A DNA stretch of 64,000 nucleotides from Paenibacillus sp. MBLB1832 (GTDB lineage: Bacteria > Bacillota > Bacilli > Paenibacillales > NBRC-103111): contig NZ_CP130319.1 of NCBI RefSeq assembly GCF_032271945.1, forward strand, positions 3,863,001-3,927,000, in the 5' to 3' direction. Numbering within the stretch: the stretch's first letter is position 1; every line of letters begins with the position of its first letter. Made by a program: the position numbers and the translations under genes. The notes beneath the pieces are model-generated. The model worked only from the letters and a program-made list of their open reading frames with translations, made no database searches and was not told the DNA's origin. This document shows positions 17,823 to 26,417 of this stretch, piece after piece.

Positions 17823-19558
17823 TGTTAAGAAAATTACTTTGGTCCTACGCGCTGCTCATCCTAATCCCACTTGCAATCATGTCACTGCTGCTATATAGCA
17901 ATACGTCCCGTCTGATGGAGAAGCTGGTGACCTACTCCGCTAAACAGTCCTTTGACCAGGCTTATACATTCTTGAATTACAAAATGTACAATATCAAAGA
18001 AACGTCAAACATCATCTTGAAAAATCCTGAGATTATCCATTTGCTCCGAACCGTGGATCGTGAGGATCTTGTTGCTCAAGTGAGCCAGCTCTATGAGCTG
18101 CGCAACTACTTGATTCCTCTGCAGGATGGAACCAACATTACTAAAGTTCGACTCTATGTTCGGAGTGGACTCCTGTATTCGGATGAGAATGAGAATATAT
18201 TCAACATGGAACTAGCCAAGCAAGACAAGTGGTATCAAACCATGCAGGAAGAGAATCTCAACAATTTTTGGTCTCCTCCCTCGTATCTTCCGAAGGATGC
18301 CAGGGACCAGTTGTCCTACATCAAGAACATTATCGATCCCGGGTCTTACAGCAACCGGTTGGGTATGATCTGTTTTGATTTTTCCTTGCCGGACATTATA
18401 CGGCTTCTGGCCAAAGCCAGTTCCACGTCCAACAGTGTGACGTATTTGCAGAATGAACGAAGAGACATTGTGGCCTCCTCCAATGACACCCTACTCGCCA
18501 AATATAAAGTTGGAGATGCCATTGTTCAGGAGCTTTCTAAGCAGCAGGACCCCTGGGCCCGCCATATGGATAATAACCAGGATATGCTCGTAGCTGTGAA
18601 GCAATTGGAAGGGACTGACTGGAGGATGGTCACCGCCATCTCCTTCGATGACTTAATTGCAGGGAGTTCCTATATCCGCAACCTGATCTTTGTTTTGTTG
18701 CTGGTCATTGGAACGTTGGCTTATTTCGTTGCCTATTTCATCTCCAAATCCATTACAGGCCGCATTACCCGGTTAGCGCGCAAGATGCGCTCCTTCAACA
18801 GTACCAACGTAACCCCCTTGAGACGATCTAACGGTACGGACGAAATCGATCAGCTTATTGAGGACTACAATACGATGCTGCACCGAATGGATCGGCTCGT
18901 GGAGGAAAAATACCAGGCAGGTCAAGCGCTGAAAACGGCAGAACTGCGAACCCTTCAGGCTCAGATCAACCCGCACTTTCTTTATAACACGCTCGAAATG
19001 ATTAATTGGCTATCATGGAAAAACCGCGGCGAGGATGTTCAGCGGATTGTCGAAGGTCTCGCCAAGTATTATAGACTTAGCTTGAGCGGCGGCAAAGATA
19101 TCATTACTATTGAGGAAGAAATTCAACATGTAAGCTTCTACTTCGATATTCAGAACATGCGCTTTGATCAGCAGCTTCGATTGGTCATTGCTGTGGATTC
19201 GGAGCTTCTCCCGCTTTACACCCTAAAAAGCATTCTGCAGCCATTGGTGGAGAATGCCATCCTTCATGGCATTCTGTGCAAGTCAGAGAAATCAGGCACG
19301 ATAACCATCAGCGGTACCATCAGCGCCGGCTCTGTGGTCATGAGCATCACGGACGATGGGGTCGGCATGGACGTTGCTGCAGGAGACGAAGGTTTAATCG
19401 GCGCGGCTTCGCCTTCAACTAAGCAAGGTTATGGATCCCGTAATGTGCATAACCGCATTCAGCTGCATTTCGGGGACGGTTACGGCATCCGCTATGCCAG
19501 TTTACCTGGTCAAGGGACTACCGTTACGATACTATTCCCCGTAATCAGGGAGCCTTAA
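17822..19558 (+). CDS. YesM-family sensor histidine kinase
   Basis: Sensor kinase of 578 residues. Membrane segments lie near residues 8-27 and 285-308, enclosing an extracytoplasmic sensor domain, with a HAMP linker after the second. The phosphoacceptor motif is QINPHFLYNTLEMINWL (His ~384). ATPase motifs are LQPLVENAILHGI, DDGVGM and GYGSRNVHNRI. It is the partner of the regulator just upstream, here in the order regulator-kinase, the reverse of the pair at 4104-7471. A strong terminator follows. Confidence 0.93.
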   Translation: MLRKLLWSYALLILIPLAIMSLLLYSNTSRLMEKLVTYSAKQSFDQAYTFLNYKMYNIKETSNIILKNPEIIHLLRTVDREDLVAQVSQLYELRNYLIPLQDGTNITKVRLYVRSGLLYSDENENIFNMELAKQDKWYQTMQEENLNNFWSPPSYLPKDARDQLSYIKNIIDPGSYSNRLGMICFDFSLPDIIRLLAKASSTSNSVTYLQNERRDIVASSNDTLLAKYKVGDAIVQELSKQQDPWARHMDNNQDMLVAVKQLEGTDWRMVTAISFDDLIAGSSYIRNLIFVLLLVIGTLAYFVAYFISKSITGRITRLARKMRSFNSTNVTPLRRSNGTDEIDQLIEDYNTMLHRMDRLVEEKYQAGQALKTAELRTLQAQINPHFLYNTLEMINWLSWKNRGEDVQRIVEGLAKYYRLSLSGGKDIITIEEEIQHVSFYFDIQNMRFDQQLRLVIAVDSELLPLYTLKSILQPLVENAILHGILCKSEKSGTITISGTISAGSVVMSITDDGVGMDVAAGDEGLIGAASPSTKQGYGSRNVHNRIQLHFGDGYGIRYASLPGQGTTVTILFPVIREP

Positions 19559-19566
19559 CGACGTTG

Positions 19567-19604
19567 AAGAGCCGAGATCCTCACCAGGGTCTCGGCTCTT
19601 TGCT
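19567..19604 (+). terminator. Intrinsic terminator after the yesN/yesM operon
   Basis: Ten-pair perfect stem AGAGCCGAGA/TCTCGGCTCT (19568-19577 with 19590-19599) followed by TTTGCTT on the plus strand. It lies between the convergent kinase and alpha-galactosidase genes. Confidence 0.8.
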
Positions 19605-19616
19605 TGGTAGATTGAC

Positions 19617-21746
19617 TTAGCTCCAGTCCAGCTCGAACAGTCGGGCCGTAAAAGGATTAGGCAGCTTCACGCTCAATGATGCGCCTCCCTCATTCCAAGA
19701 ATAGGCGGCGTCATGGTGCGAAGGGTACAGCACCCGTACCGCAGGCGCCTTCATTCCCCCTGCTCGAATGGGCAGTAAGATGGTCTCCGTAGAGGAATCG
19801 AGGCGCCATATGGCGACGTAAGTTTTAGCCCCACACGTTAGGCCCATGCTGATCCATCCATCTTCGTACGCAGGCAAGCCGAGCGGCCAGAAGGGCAACC
19901 CTTGTCGAATGTCGTTACGGATCATCTTATACACCTGAAGACCTTCGCGTATAAGCTCCTTCCGCTCTTCCGACAGCCGCCCGAGGTGTCCGCTTTGGTG
20001 AACCCGCAACAGGACGGAATTCACGACGTTAAAGATCGTCTCCTCCCGGTCTCCGTCTAGGAGCGGATAAGACCAAACCGCTGCCTGCTCTGGGGTAACG
20101 GCAGTTGGGCTGGCCGCAGCAATGGCTGAGAATACCCGGTAATCGCACTGATCACTGGTAGATTGGACGCTGTGGCGCTGCAGAAGCGCATAATCCATGC
20201 GCATCCCACCGCTTCCACAGTTCTCGATCACGAGTGTTGGATAGGCAGCGAATATACGGTCAAGCCAAGCCAGATAGGCGCGGTTATGAGCCAGCAGTCC
20301 ATCGCCGAAGCTGTTCGCGTCCCGTTCCGTCCCGATCCCCGCATTGATATTGTAGTCCATTTTGATATACCCGACGCCGTACTCGTTGACCAACCGGTCT
20401 ATGACCTGATCGGCATGGGCGATGACCTCTGGGTTTCGAAAATCGAGCTGGTAACGTCCACGGTCAATAATTGGCACGCCATGACGTTGAAAGAACCAAT
20501 CCTTGGATACACGCTTTACCATGGGACACTGAATGCCCATGACCTCGATTTCAAGCCACAAGCCGGGCACCATTCCTTTGGAACGGATCCGATCAAGGGG
20601 CTCGCGGATGCCTCCCGGAAAGCGCTGGAGGGAAGGCAGCCATTCTCCTACCCCATCCCACCACTCTCCATCCGCATACCAGCCGGCATCGATGCAGAAA
20701 TATTCGCAACCTGCCTCAGCCGCGGCATCAATGAGGGGGAGCAGCTTCTCTGTCGTAGGGTCGCCAAACAAGCAGTTCATATAGTCGTTGAAAATAATAG
20801 GCAGCTTCTCGTTATCTTCATTCGGCCTACGGATGGCTCTGCGATACAGCGTTAACTGCCGGAACGCTTCCTCATAGCTCCCTCTCACCGATCCTACCGA
20901 TACCGGTACCGATACGAACCGCTCCCCGGGCTCCAACCGTTTCCACCAGTGATTCTCCGTCTCCGTCGGACCGCTAAGCTGCACATAAAGCAGCGACTCC
21001 TTCACGCCAGCATCGAATCCTTCCGCCCCGTCTCCAATTTCCCAGTGCCAAGAGCCGTTATGCTCAATCTGCCAAAATAAGCTGCTCCCTGTTTCCTCAT
21101 CGGTGAGCACCCCCAAGGGCAAGTAGACCGAGGAAGACCAGCTTCCTGTACTTTGGTAAGCCAGAGGCTTCGTGGAGAAGGGCGAGGTGCGGGACAAGCC
21201 CAATTCAGGGAGGGTATACGATCTCCACTGAAGCTCTCCCACCCAAGTATTGTGCGGAATGTATAGACGGCATTTACGATCCCAAGGTACAACACCGTTG
21301 TTCCCAAAGCCTGTGAAGGCAAAGGAAGTCACATACTCGAGCCCTCTGGGCACGTTTCCGGTGTTCAGGACCTCCGTCCAGGAGCGAACGACGCTCGCCC
21401 CGGTGTAAAACTGAAGATGCAAAGTAACCTCCACCCCGTCACTGCGTAAATCCATCTCGAATTTACGCCCTGCCTCATTGCGGACATCACGATGACCCGC
21501 GTAAGTAAGACGTCCTCCGGGCATCGTTCCCGTATGCTTGCTGCCATGGTGGTCATTTTGATTTTCCCCGGTGATGTGAAGCTGTAACGCTCGGCAACGG
21601 GGTCGATGCTTATCCGGAACACCGGAAGGATCGAACGCCTCCGCTGCAAAATGAAGAAGTCTCACATCTTGCTGTTCATCGACTTCGTAGACGACAACCA
21701 GGCCATTCTCTTCTATCGTCAACAACTGCGCTGTCATGGTGCTCAT
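19617..21746 (-). CDS. GH36 alpha-galactosidase
   Basis: Intracellular glycosidase of 709 residues (no signal peptide) that removes terminal alpha-galactose from oligosaccharides. ATG 21746 is chosen because it overlaps the preceding gene's stop as ATGA; ATG 21737 is the alternative. An N-terminal beta-sandwich precedes the TIM barrel. The nucleophile Asp is in YIKMDYN (~463) and the acid/base Asp in SDQCDYR (~532), with ENCGSGGMRMD between, as in GH36/clan GH-D. It is the last gene of the tightly coupled GH42-propeller-GH36 operon, a set suited to galactose-containing hemicellulose or pectin side chains. Confidence 0.9.
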   Translation of the reverse strand: MSTMTAQLLTIEENGLVVVYEVDEQQDVRLLHFAAEAFDPSGVPDKHRPRCRALQLHITGENQNDHHGSKHTGTMPGGRLTYAGHRDVRNEAGRKFEMDLRSDGVEVTLHLQFYTGASVVRSWTEVLNTGNVPRGLEYVTSFAFTGFGNNGVVPWDRKCRLYIPHNTWVGELQWRSYTLPELGLSRTSPFSTKPLAYQSTGSWSSSVYLPLGVLTDEETGSSLFWQIEHNGSWHWEIGDGAEGFDAGVKESLLYVQLSGPTETENHWWKRLEPGERFVSVPVSVGSVRGSYEEAFRQLTLYRRAIRRPNEDNEKLPIIFNDYMNCLFGDPTTEKLLPLIDAAAEAGCEYFCIDAGWYADGEWWDGVGEWLPSLQRFPGGIREPLDRIRSKGMVPGLWLEIEVMGIQCPMVKRVSKDWFFQRHGVPIIDRGRYQLDFRNPEVIAHADQVIDRLVNEYGVGYIKMDYNINAGIGTERDANSFGDGLLAHNRAYLAWLDRIFAAYPTLVIENCGSGGMRMDYALLQRHSVQSTSDQCDYRVFSAIAAASPTAVTPEQAAVWSYPLLDGDREETIFNVVNSVLLRVHQSGHLGRLSEERKELIREGLQVYKMIRNDIRQGLPFWPLGLPAYEDGWISMGLTCGAKTYVAIWRLDSSTETILLPIRAGGMKAPAVRVLYPSHHDAAYSWNEGGASLSVKLPNPFTARLFELDWS

Positions 21747-22744
21747 CCTTTCTCCAGTTCCAGTTCCATCCACCCGACGCTGGCGAAATATCCGTCAAAT
21801 ACCGAGTCACTCTCCGCCGACCATATGCCGGGAATATCATAGAAATTTCGGTTATAGGCCGTAAATGGTAAGGCATACTTCCCATTTCCTTCGCTGACGA
21901 GCCCGAGCGGCGTTCTAGTTAGGCCCCACCACCGATTAGGGTGATCATTCGCCTCCAGAAGGATCGGCTCGGACCAGGTGATCCCGTCGCTAGACACCAT
22001 ATAGCCCATCTTCTGATGATGGCCGCAGCCATCGAAAAAGGCGACGAACCGACCGTCCTCCAGCCGCGATACAATGGGATTCTCGGTGTGCCTGCTCGCT
22101 GGCTCCCTGAGACTGACGCGATGCCACGGACCAGATAACTCGGGGGCCTTCGCCAGGCCGTTTACTTCAATGGAGCTGCCATACCAGGCGTACCAGCCAG
22201 AATCCGTCAAGTATGGGTAGAACGAGTTCACCCCCATAAGACCTTCCCACGACGCCGAATCCGCTCCCGGCTCCATCAGGAATCCGGTCTCTTCGTAAGG
22301 TCCTGCCATTCCTTCAGGACCTTTCACCTGCGATACAGCCATTGCAATGCGTCCATCGTAATTCCGGTACCAGCTTTCCCTCGTATTGGGCTTTGACCGA
22401 TAACAAACATAGGTGAGCACCCAACGTTCGTTGATCGCATCGTAGGTTGGCATGGGAGACCACAGGCAAGCATGGGTGTCCGTTCCGTCAAAGTTGCCGC
22501 TGGACTCCATTAAGGTGCTTACACGTTCCCAGTGCACCGAATCCTTACTTCGCCAATAAGCGAGCTTCGTGCGTGTCCAGATGGGAAGCCCCGACATCTC
22601 CGTCGTAAACAAATGATATGCGCCGTTCAGCTTGAGCACTCGACCTCCCTCGAAGCCATAGCCGTTCCCTTCCGTACCCGGCTTCCCGTCGGTAATAACG
22701 GGTGTAGAGTGAACCGAACTTACTTTGAAAATTACATCCGTCAT
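21743..22744 (-). CDS. Five-bladed beta-propeller glycosidase (GH43/GH32-like)
   Basis: Cytoplasmic protein of 333 residues without a signal peptide. Blade-like repeats are seen: GGRVLKLNGAYHLFTTEM, THACLWSPMPTYDAINERWVL, VNSFYPYLTDSGWYAWYG, TENPIVSRLEDGRFVAFF and GYMVSSDGITWSEPILL. This pattern fits the five-bladed propeller glycosidase clans (GH43, GH32, GH117 and relatives), but I cannot assign the exact family or the catalytic residues with certainty. Its start overlaps the GH42 stop by ATGA and its stop overlaps the GH36 start the same way, so it should act on the same sugar. Confidence 0.75.
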   Translation of the reverse strand: MTDVIFKVSSVHSTPVITDGKPGTEGNGYGFEGGRVLKLNGAYHLFTTEMSGLPIWTRTKLAYWRSKDSVHWERVSTLMESSGNFDGTDTHACLWSPMPTYDAINERWVLTYVCYRSKPNTRESWYRNYDGRIAMAVSQVKGPEGMAGPYEETGFLMEPGADSASWEGLMGVNSFYPYLTDSGWYAWYGSSIEVNGLAKAPELSGPWHRVSLREPASRHTENPIVSRLEDGRFVAFFDGCGHHQKMGYMVSSDGITWSEPILLEANDHPNRWWGLTRTPLGLVSEGNGKYALPFTAYNRNFYDIPGIWSAESDSVFDGYFASVGWMELELEKG

Positions 22745-24777
22745 GTAAATGACCTCCTCGTCTCGCCTTTAATTAACACGCGAACTCCATACGGAGGAAT
22801 GTTAACATTCTCCTCCATGGCTGCTCCCGTAAATGCATCAGTGTACGCTCCGTCCAACCTGGTAATGGCTTGTTGACCCAGATGGTTCAGCAGCATGAGG
22901 TAGGATACGCCGTCATTCATTTTGGCAACAGCCTCTACGCCGTCTGTCTTCTCCTGAAGCAGGGGAGCGATCCCTTCCTCCTGGAGAATTTGCTTCATCA
23001 GCAGCTCCATCGCCTTCTCATCCAGGTCGCAGCCAACATAGATCACCCTACCCTTGCCGTAGTTGTTCACCGTTATGGCTGGCTGACCTTTATAAAAGTG
23101 ACTTCCATAGGTTGCAAGCACCTGTGCTCCCGTTAAGGTAAGCACATCGCACCATATCGATGCCGTTCCTTGGCCAAAGTCTCCTTGAACGAGAACCGTT
23201 CTTCCGTTGTTCAGCGAGTCGAACTCTTCCAACTCCACCCCGGCCAGTTCCCGGAATAACCCGGGAACTGTAAGTTCTGTCATCCGGTTGCTCCAGGTCT
23301 TGGTACCGCTCCGGAACGTTAAAAGCAGTGTGCCGCCGCCTTCCACATAGGCCTTGCACTTGTCTGCGATTTCTTCCGTTACCAGATTAAAGGCTGGCAT
23401 CATCACCAGCTTATATGAAGAGAAATCGCTCTCGACAGCGGTTACATCCAGATTCACATGATGCGCAGCAACCGCTTGATAGTAATCGCTCAGCAATCCG
23501 TTATACTGAAACTTTACATTGTGGGGCTGCCCACGGTGACTCCAGAAATTGTCGTAGGATTTGATCAAAGCAACCGAGCTCACATTCTCCGAACCTACGA
23601 ACAATTGGGATAGCTGCTCCATCTCTGCGCCAATCTGTTGAATTTCCCTGTACCTGCGGCGCCCGATTCCGTCATGATCCAGAATGCCGTACCAATACTG
23701 CTCAATGCCGACCGTGCAGGCCCGCCAGCGGAAATACACCATGGCCTCCGCCCCGTGCGCGATCGCTTGGTACGTCCACAGCCGAACCTGACCGGGTTCC
23801 GGGGTGTCCCCAAGCATTTGCCAGCCGCAAGGACCGCTCTGTTCTTCCATCATCCAGAAATTCTGATTCTTAATCCCTCGCATCAGATCATGGGCCATGG
23901 ACACATTACTCCAGGATGATTTGCCCCACATGTTGTTCGGGTAGTTGTCCCAGCAGATAAAGTCCAGATCCTTGCCCAGCTTGAAATAGTCCAGTTCGCT
24001 ATAATGCCCCATTAGGTTATGGGTAATCGGCTTGTCCGTGCATGCTCGGATTTCATCAATCTGTATGCGCTGATACTCGGTAACGGCATCCGTGTAGAAG
24101 CGGAAATAATCTAGCACAAGGCCCGGGTTATGATTATAGGGCGCAGACACGAATACCCCTGAGGCCGCATTCTGGCTAAAGCCGTCGGACGCGGAGTACG
24201 TTGGTACGATGACTTCTTCCCAGTCGCGGTAGGTTTGACTCCAGAAGACTGTCCCCCACTCCCTGTTCAGGTTACCGATATCCTTATACCGGTTTCGCAG
24301 CCATAACCGGAACGCTTTGAGGCAGCTGTGGCAATAGCATGGCCCGCCGAACTCGTTGTCGATTTGCCAGGCAATCACATGCGGGTGATCCTTGAAGTGC
24401 TCCGCCATTCGGTGGGCAATGGTTCGAGAGTAGTCCCTATACACCTTATGGTTAGGGCAATAATGGCGTCGCGTGCCGAACCCCTTGGTCAGCCCGAATA
24501 CGTCGGAAGGATAAGCGTCGGGATATAGATCCATCAGCCATTTAGGCGGTGCGGCTGTAGGCGTTCCGAGAATGATCTGAATTCCCTCAGCGGTAAGTAC
24601 CTCGATCGCTTCGTCCAGCCAAGCGAAATCGTATCTTCCTTCCTCTGGCTCCATCTTAGCCCAAGCGAACTCCGCGAGACGAACTACATTGATATGGGCC
24701 TCCTTCATCATCTTGGCATCTTGAGGCCAGCGTTCCTTAGGCCAATGCTCAGGGTAATAATCGACACCAAAATACAT
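22741..24777 (-). CDS. GH42 beta-galactosidase
   Basis: Intracellular beta-galactosidase, 678 residues from ATG 24777, where the family start MYFGVDYYPEHWP begins; AAGGA lies nine bases before it, and ATG 24783 is possible. The acid/base is Glu142 in QIDNEFGG and the nucleophile Glu311 or Glu312 in WMMEEQSG, matching the GH42 pattern. Cys107, Cys147, Cys149 and Cys152 form the zinc cluster seen in thermophilic GH42 enzymes. A trimerisation and beta-sandwich region follow. It is the first gene of a three-gene operon and divergent from an AraC-type regulator. The likely substrates are beta-1,4-galacto-oligosaccharides or lactose-like sugars. Confidence 0.93.
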   Translation of the reverse strand: MYFGVDYYPEHWPKERWPQDAKMMKEAHINVVRLAEFAWAKMEPEEGRYDFAWLDEAIEVLTAEGIQIILGTPTAAPPKWLMDLYPDAYPSDVFGLTKGFGTRRHYCPNHKVYRDYSRTIAHRMAEHFKDHPHVIAWQIDNEFGGPCYCHSCLKAFRLWLRNRYKDIGNLNREWGTVFWSQTYRDWEEVIVPTYSASDGFSQNAASGVFVSAPYNHNPGLVLDYFRFYTDAVTEYQRIQIDEIRACTDKPITHNLMGHYSELDYFKLGKDLDFICWDNYPNNMWGKSSWSNVSMAHDLMRGIKNQNFWMMEEQSGPCGWQMLGDTPEPGQVRLWTYQAIAHGAEAMVYFRWRACTVGIEQYWYGILDHDGIGRRRYREIQQIGAEMEQLSQLFVGSENVSSVALIKSYDNFWSHRGQPHNVKFQYNGLLSDYYQAVAAHHVNLDVTAVESDFSSYKLVMMPAFNLVTEEIADKCKAYVEGGGTLLLTFRSGTKTWSNRMTELTVPGLFRELAGVELEEFDSLNNGRTVLVQGDFGQGTASIWCDVLTLTGAQVLATYGSHFYKGQPAITVNNYGKGRVIYVGCDLDEKAMELLMKQILQEEGIAPLLQEKTDGVEAVAKMNDGVSYLMLLNHLGQQAITRLDGAYTDAFTGAAMEENVNIPPYGVRVLIKGETRRSFT

Positions 24778-24844
24778 GCTCATCCATCCTTGTCTTTGTA
24801 GTAGGAACATCATTATTTTGTTGGTATAATAGATGCATGGCATC

Positions 24845-24874
24845 ATTATATTACTTGCAATTAACTATCGTAAA
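24845..24874 (-). promoter_or_regulatory. Candidate promoter of the GH42 operon
   Basis: On the minus strand TTTACG (24869-24874) and TATAAT (24845-24850) are 18 bp apart, about 70 bases upstream of the GH42 start. A TATAAT at 24825-24830 on the plus strand could serve the divergent regulator. The AraC regulator probably acts within this 157-bp gap; no clear operator repeat was found. Confidence 0.35.
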
Positions 24875-24934
24875 TCATATGTATTTGCGTTGGATATTAC
24901 TTTTTTGCGATTAGGTTGAGAAGGGATTTGGAAT

Positions 24935-25768
24935 ATGAGAGTAGGACATTTTCTGGCTCCGCCCCGTTACGGAGAATACGTCTGTTACCCGGAATCCTTC
25001 GGGCACATATACGATGATCCCACGCATGGGGAACGCAGAGACGCACAAGTTTTCCCCATGTTCAACTTACATTTACTCTTTAAGGGCGCTGGTACGATTC
25101 ATTACAGGGGGCGGTGGGTGGAACTGCAAGAAGGTACCGGATTCCTGTACGCTCCGGGAACCGCCCAGATGTACAGCACCGACAAGATGAAACAGTGGTC
25201 CGTCAGATGGGTTCACTTTTACAGCACCTCCTTCACTTCTGTCTTAGAGAGCAGGTGCAGAGTGGATGGGGTATGGCTTTTTTCTTGGAAGGGAGCCCCG
25301 CGGCTGATTACCCTATTCGACGAGTTGCTTACGTATGGGGATACGATCAAACAGGAAGAAGAGGCCCACTTCTCGGCGCTCTTCTACGAAATTTTGGTTG
25401 AACTCATTCAGAACGGCGAAAACCTGATTGGCTCACCTGCGGCTGGACTTCGTACAAGGATACTAAATGCGGCAGACTGGATCAGGGCTCATTGCCACGA
25501 ATCGATTACCTTGGACCAGATGGCCGAAGTGGCCGGCTACAGCCCATACTATTTCAGTAGACAATTCCATGAAGTGGTAGGGAAGACACCGATGGGCTTC
25601 TTACTGGAGAGTCGGATCGTCCGTTCCAAACAATTGCTATCCACGACCGAACTTAGCGTCCGTCTCATATCGGAGCGAGTGGGCTTCTCGCAAAGTTCAT
25701 ATTTTATCCGTAAGTTCCGCGAGCAACAAGGAATGACGCCAGAGCACTTCCGGCAATATAGAGGTTGA
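24935..25768 (+). CDS. AraC-family transcriptional regulator
   Basis: Cytoplasmic regulator of 277 residues, ATG 24935 with AAGGGA upstream. The N-terminal half is a cupin sugar-sensing domain (FNLHLLFKGAGTIHYRGRWVELQEGTGFLYAPG) and residues about 178-276 are the double helix-turn-helix (MAEVAGYSPYYFSRQFHEVVG, SERVGFSQSSYFIRKFREQQG). Divergent location makes it the likely activator of the GH42-propeller-GH36 operon, with the inducing sugar bound by the cupin. Confidence 0.92.
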   Translation: MRVGHFLAPPRYGEYVCYPESFGHIYDDPTHGERRDAQVFPMFNLHLLFKGAGTIHYRGRWVELQEGTGFLYAPGTAQMYSTDKMKQWSVRWVHFYSTSFTSVLESRCRVDGVWLFSWKGAPRLITLFDELLTYGDTIKQEEEAHFSALFYEILVELIQNGENLIGSPAAGLRTRILNAADWIRAHCHESITLDQMAEVAGYSPYYFSRQFHEVVGKTPMGFLLESRIVRSKQLLSTTELSVRLISERVGFSQSSYFIRKFREQQGMTPEHFRQYRG

Positions 25769-25781
25769 AGAACGAAATAAG

Positions 25782-25812
25782 AAAAACCGTCAGGAAAGTT
25801 TCATCCTGACGG
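25782..25812 (-). terminator. Intrinsic terminator
   Basis: Nine-pair perfect stem CCGTCAGGA/TCCTGACGG (25787-25795 with 25804-25812). On the minus strand it is followed by five T. It overlaps the stop codon of the transposase-like fragment. It could also weakly stop the AraC gene on the plus strand, where no T run follows. Confidence 0.7.
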
Positions 25813-26133
25813 TCCGACCCTAATACACACACTGCTTTGGTCTTCAGCTGGGTTCAATATATCTTTCACAAATTCAGTTACACTCGAGCGTAACAGTGTT
25901 AGATAGCGTTCATACACTCCTTGCGAGTTTCGTTCTGAAGTGGATACACCGCGCTCCGCAAACTCTTCCGTAATCTCTGCTATGATCATATGCTGCTTAA
26001 AGCGAAGCTGCCCAACTAAAGCAAGCACGTCAAAACCATATGAAGTATGCATCATAGCAAGCAATGCTGCTTCTGCTGATTTGTAGTATGTCTTTGGGTA
26101 TGCGCAGTTTGGATTAGAACAGACATAGGCCAT
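25801..26133 (-). pseudogene. Transposase-like fragment
   Basis: Open frame of 110 residues with no matching full-length neighbour. It contains MAYVCSNPNCAYPK (a CxxxxC zinc-finger-like pair), then SYGFDVLALVGQLRFKQHMIIAEITEEFAERGVSTSERN, which resembles the N-terminal region of a group of insertion-sequence transposases with a zinc finger and helix-turn-helix, recalled from memory. The frame stays open upstream to about 26200 with similar residues. The stop falls inside a terminator hairpin, and no DDE core follows, so it is truncated. Family assignment is uncertain. It lies next to another gene fragment (folA remnant). Confidence 0.45.
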
Positions 26134-26257
26134 GATCCAAGCTTGAATGACACCGTTTAACGTGGAGATATTTTTCTTCCAAGCTGTATGACTTCGCTTC
26201 AGCTTTGCTCACAATGAATGCAGTTAGAGAATTCAGGTTGGAAGGTTTATTGATTAC

Positions 26258-26356
26258 CTAAATAGTCTTTTGACCCCCCGGCAAATGCCAAGGCAGCACA
26301 TTCTTCAGATCGATCGCCTGATTGCGATCCATGGCAATTATAAACGAGATGCTCGT
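26258..26356 (-). pseudogene. folA: Dihydrofolate reductase N-terminal remnant
   Basis: The minus strand reads SISFIIAMDRNQAID then LKNVLPWHLPGG and stops after QKTI at 26258. The AMDxNxxI and NxLPWHLP signatures are those of the DHFR N-terminus, which binds folate and NADPH. The protein ends before the catalytic acidic residue that normally follows PWHLP by one or two positions. The expected start codon is ACG (26354-26356) instead of ATG, yet an intact-looking AAGGGGG lies six bases before it. It is therefore a decayed gene start, probably cut when the neighbouring mobile element arrived. Confidence 0.75.
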
Positions 26357-26417
26357 ACGGACCCCCTTGATTTTAATTAAGCTTAACCCTAACATGCAAT
26401 GCTGTCCACAAGATGTC

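Noticed and set aside
20163..20855. Plus-strand open frame of 230 codons
   Set aside because: Antisense to the GH36 alpha-galactosidase, whose catalytic motifs are clear.
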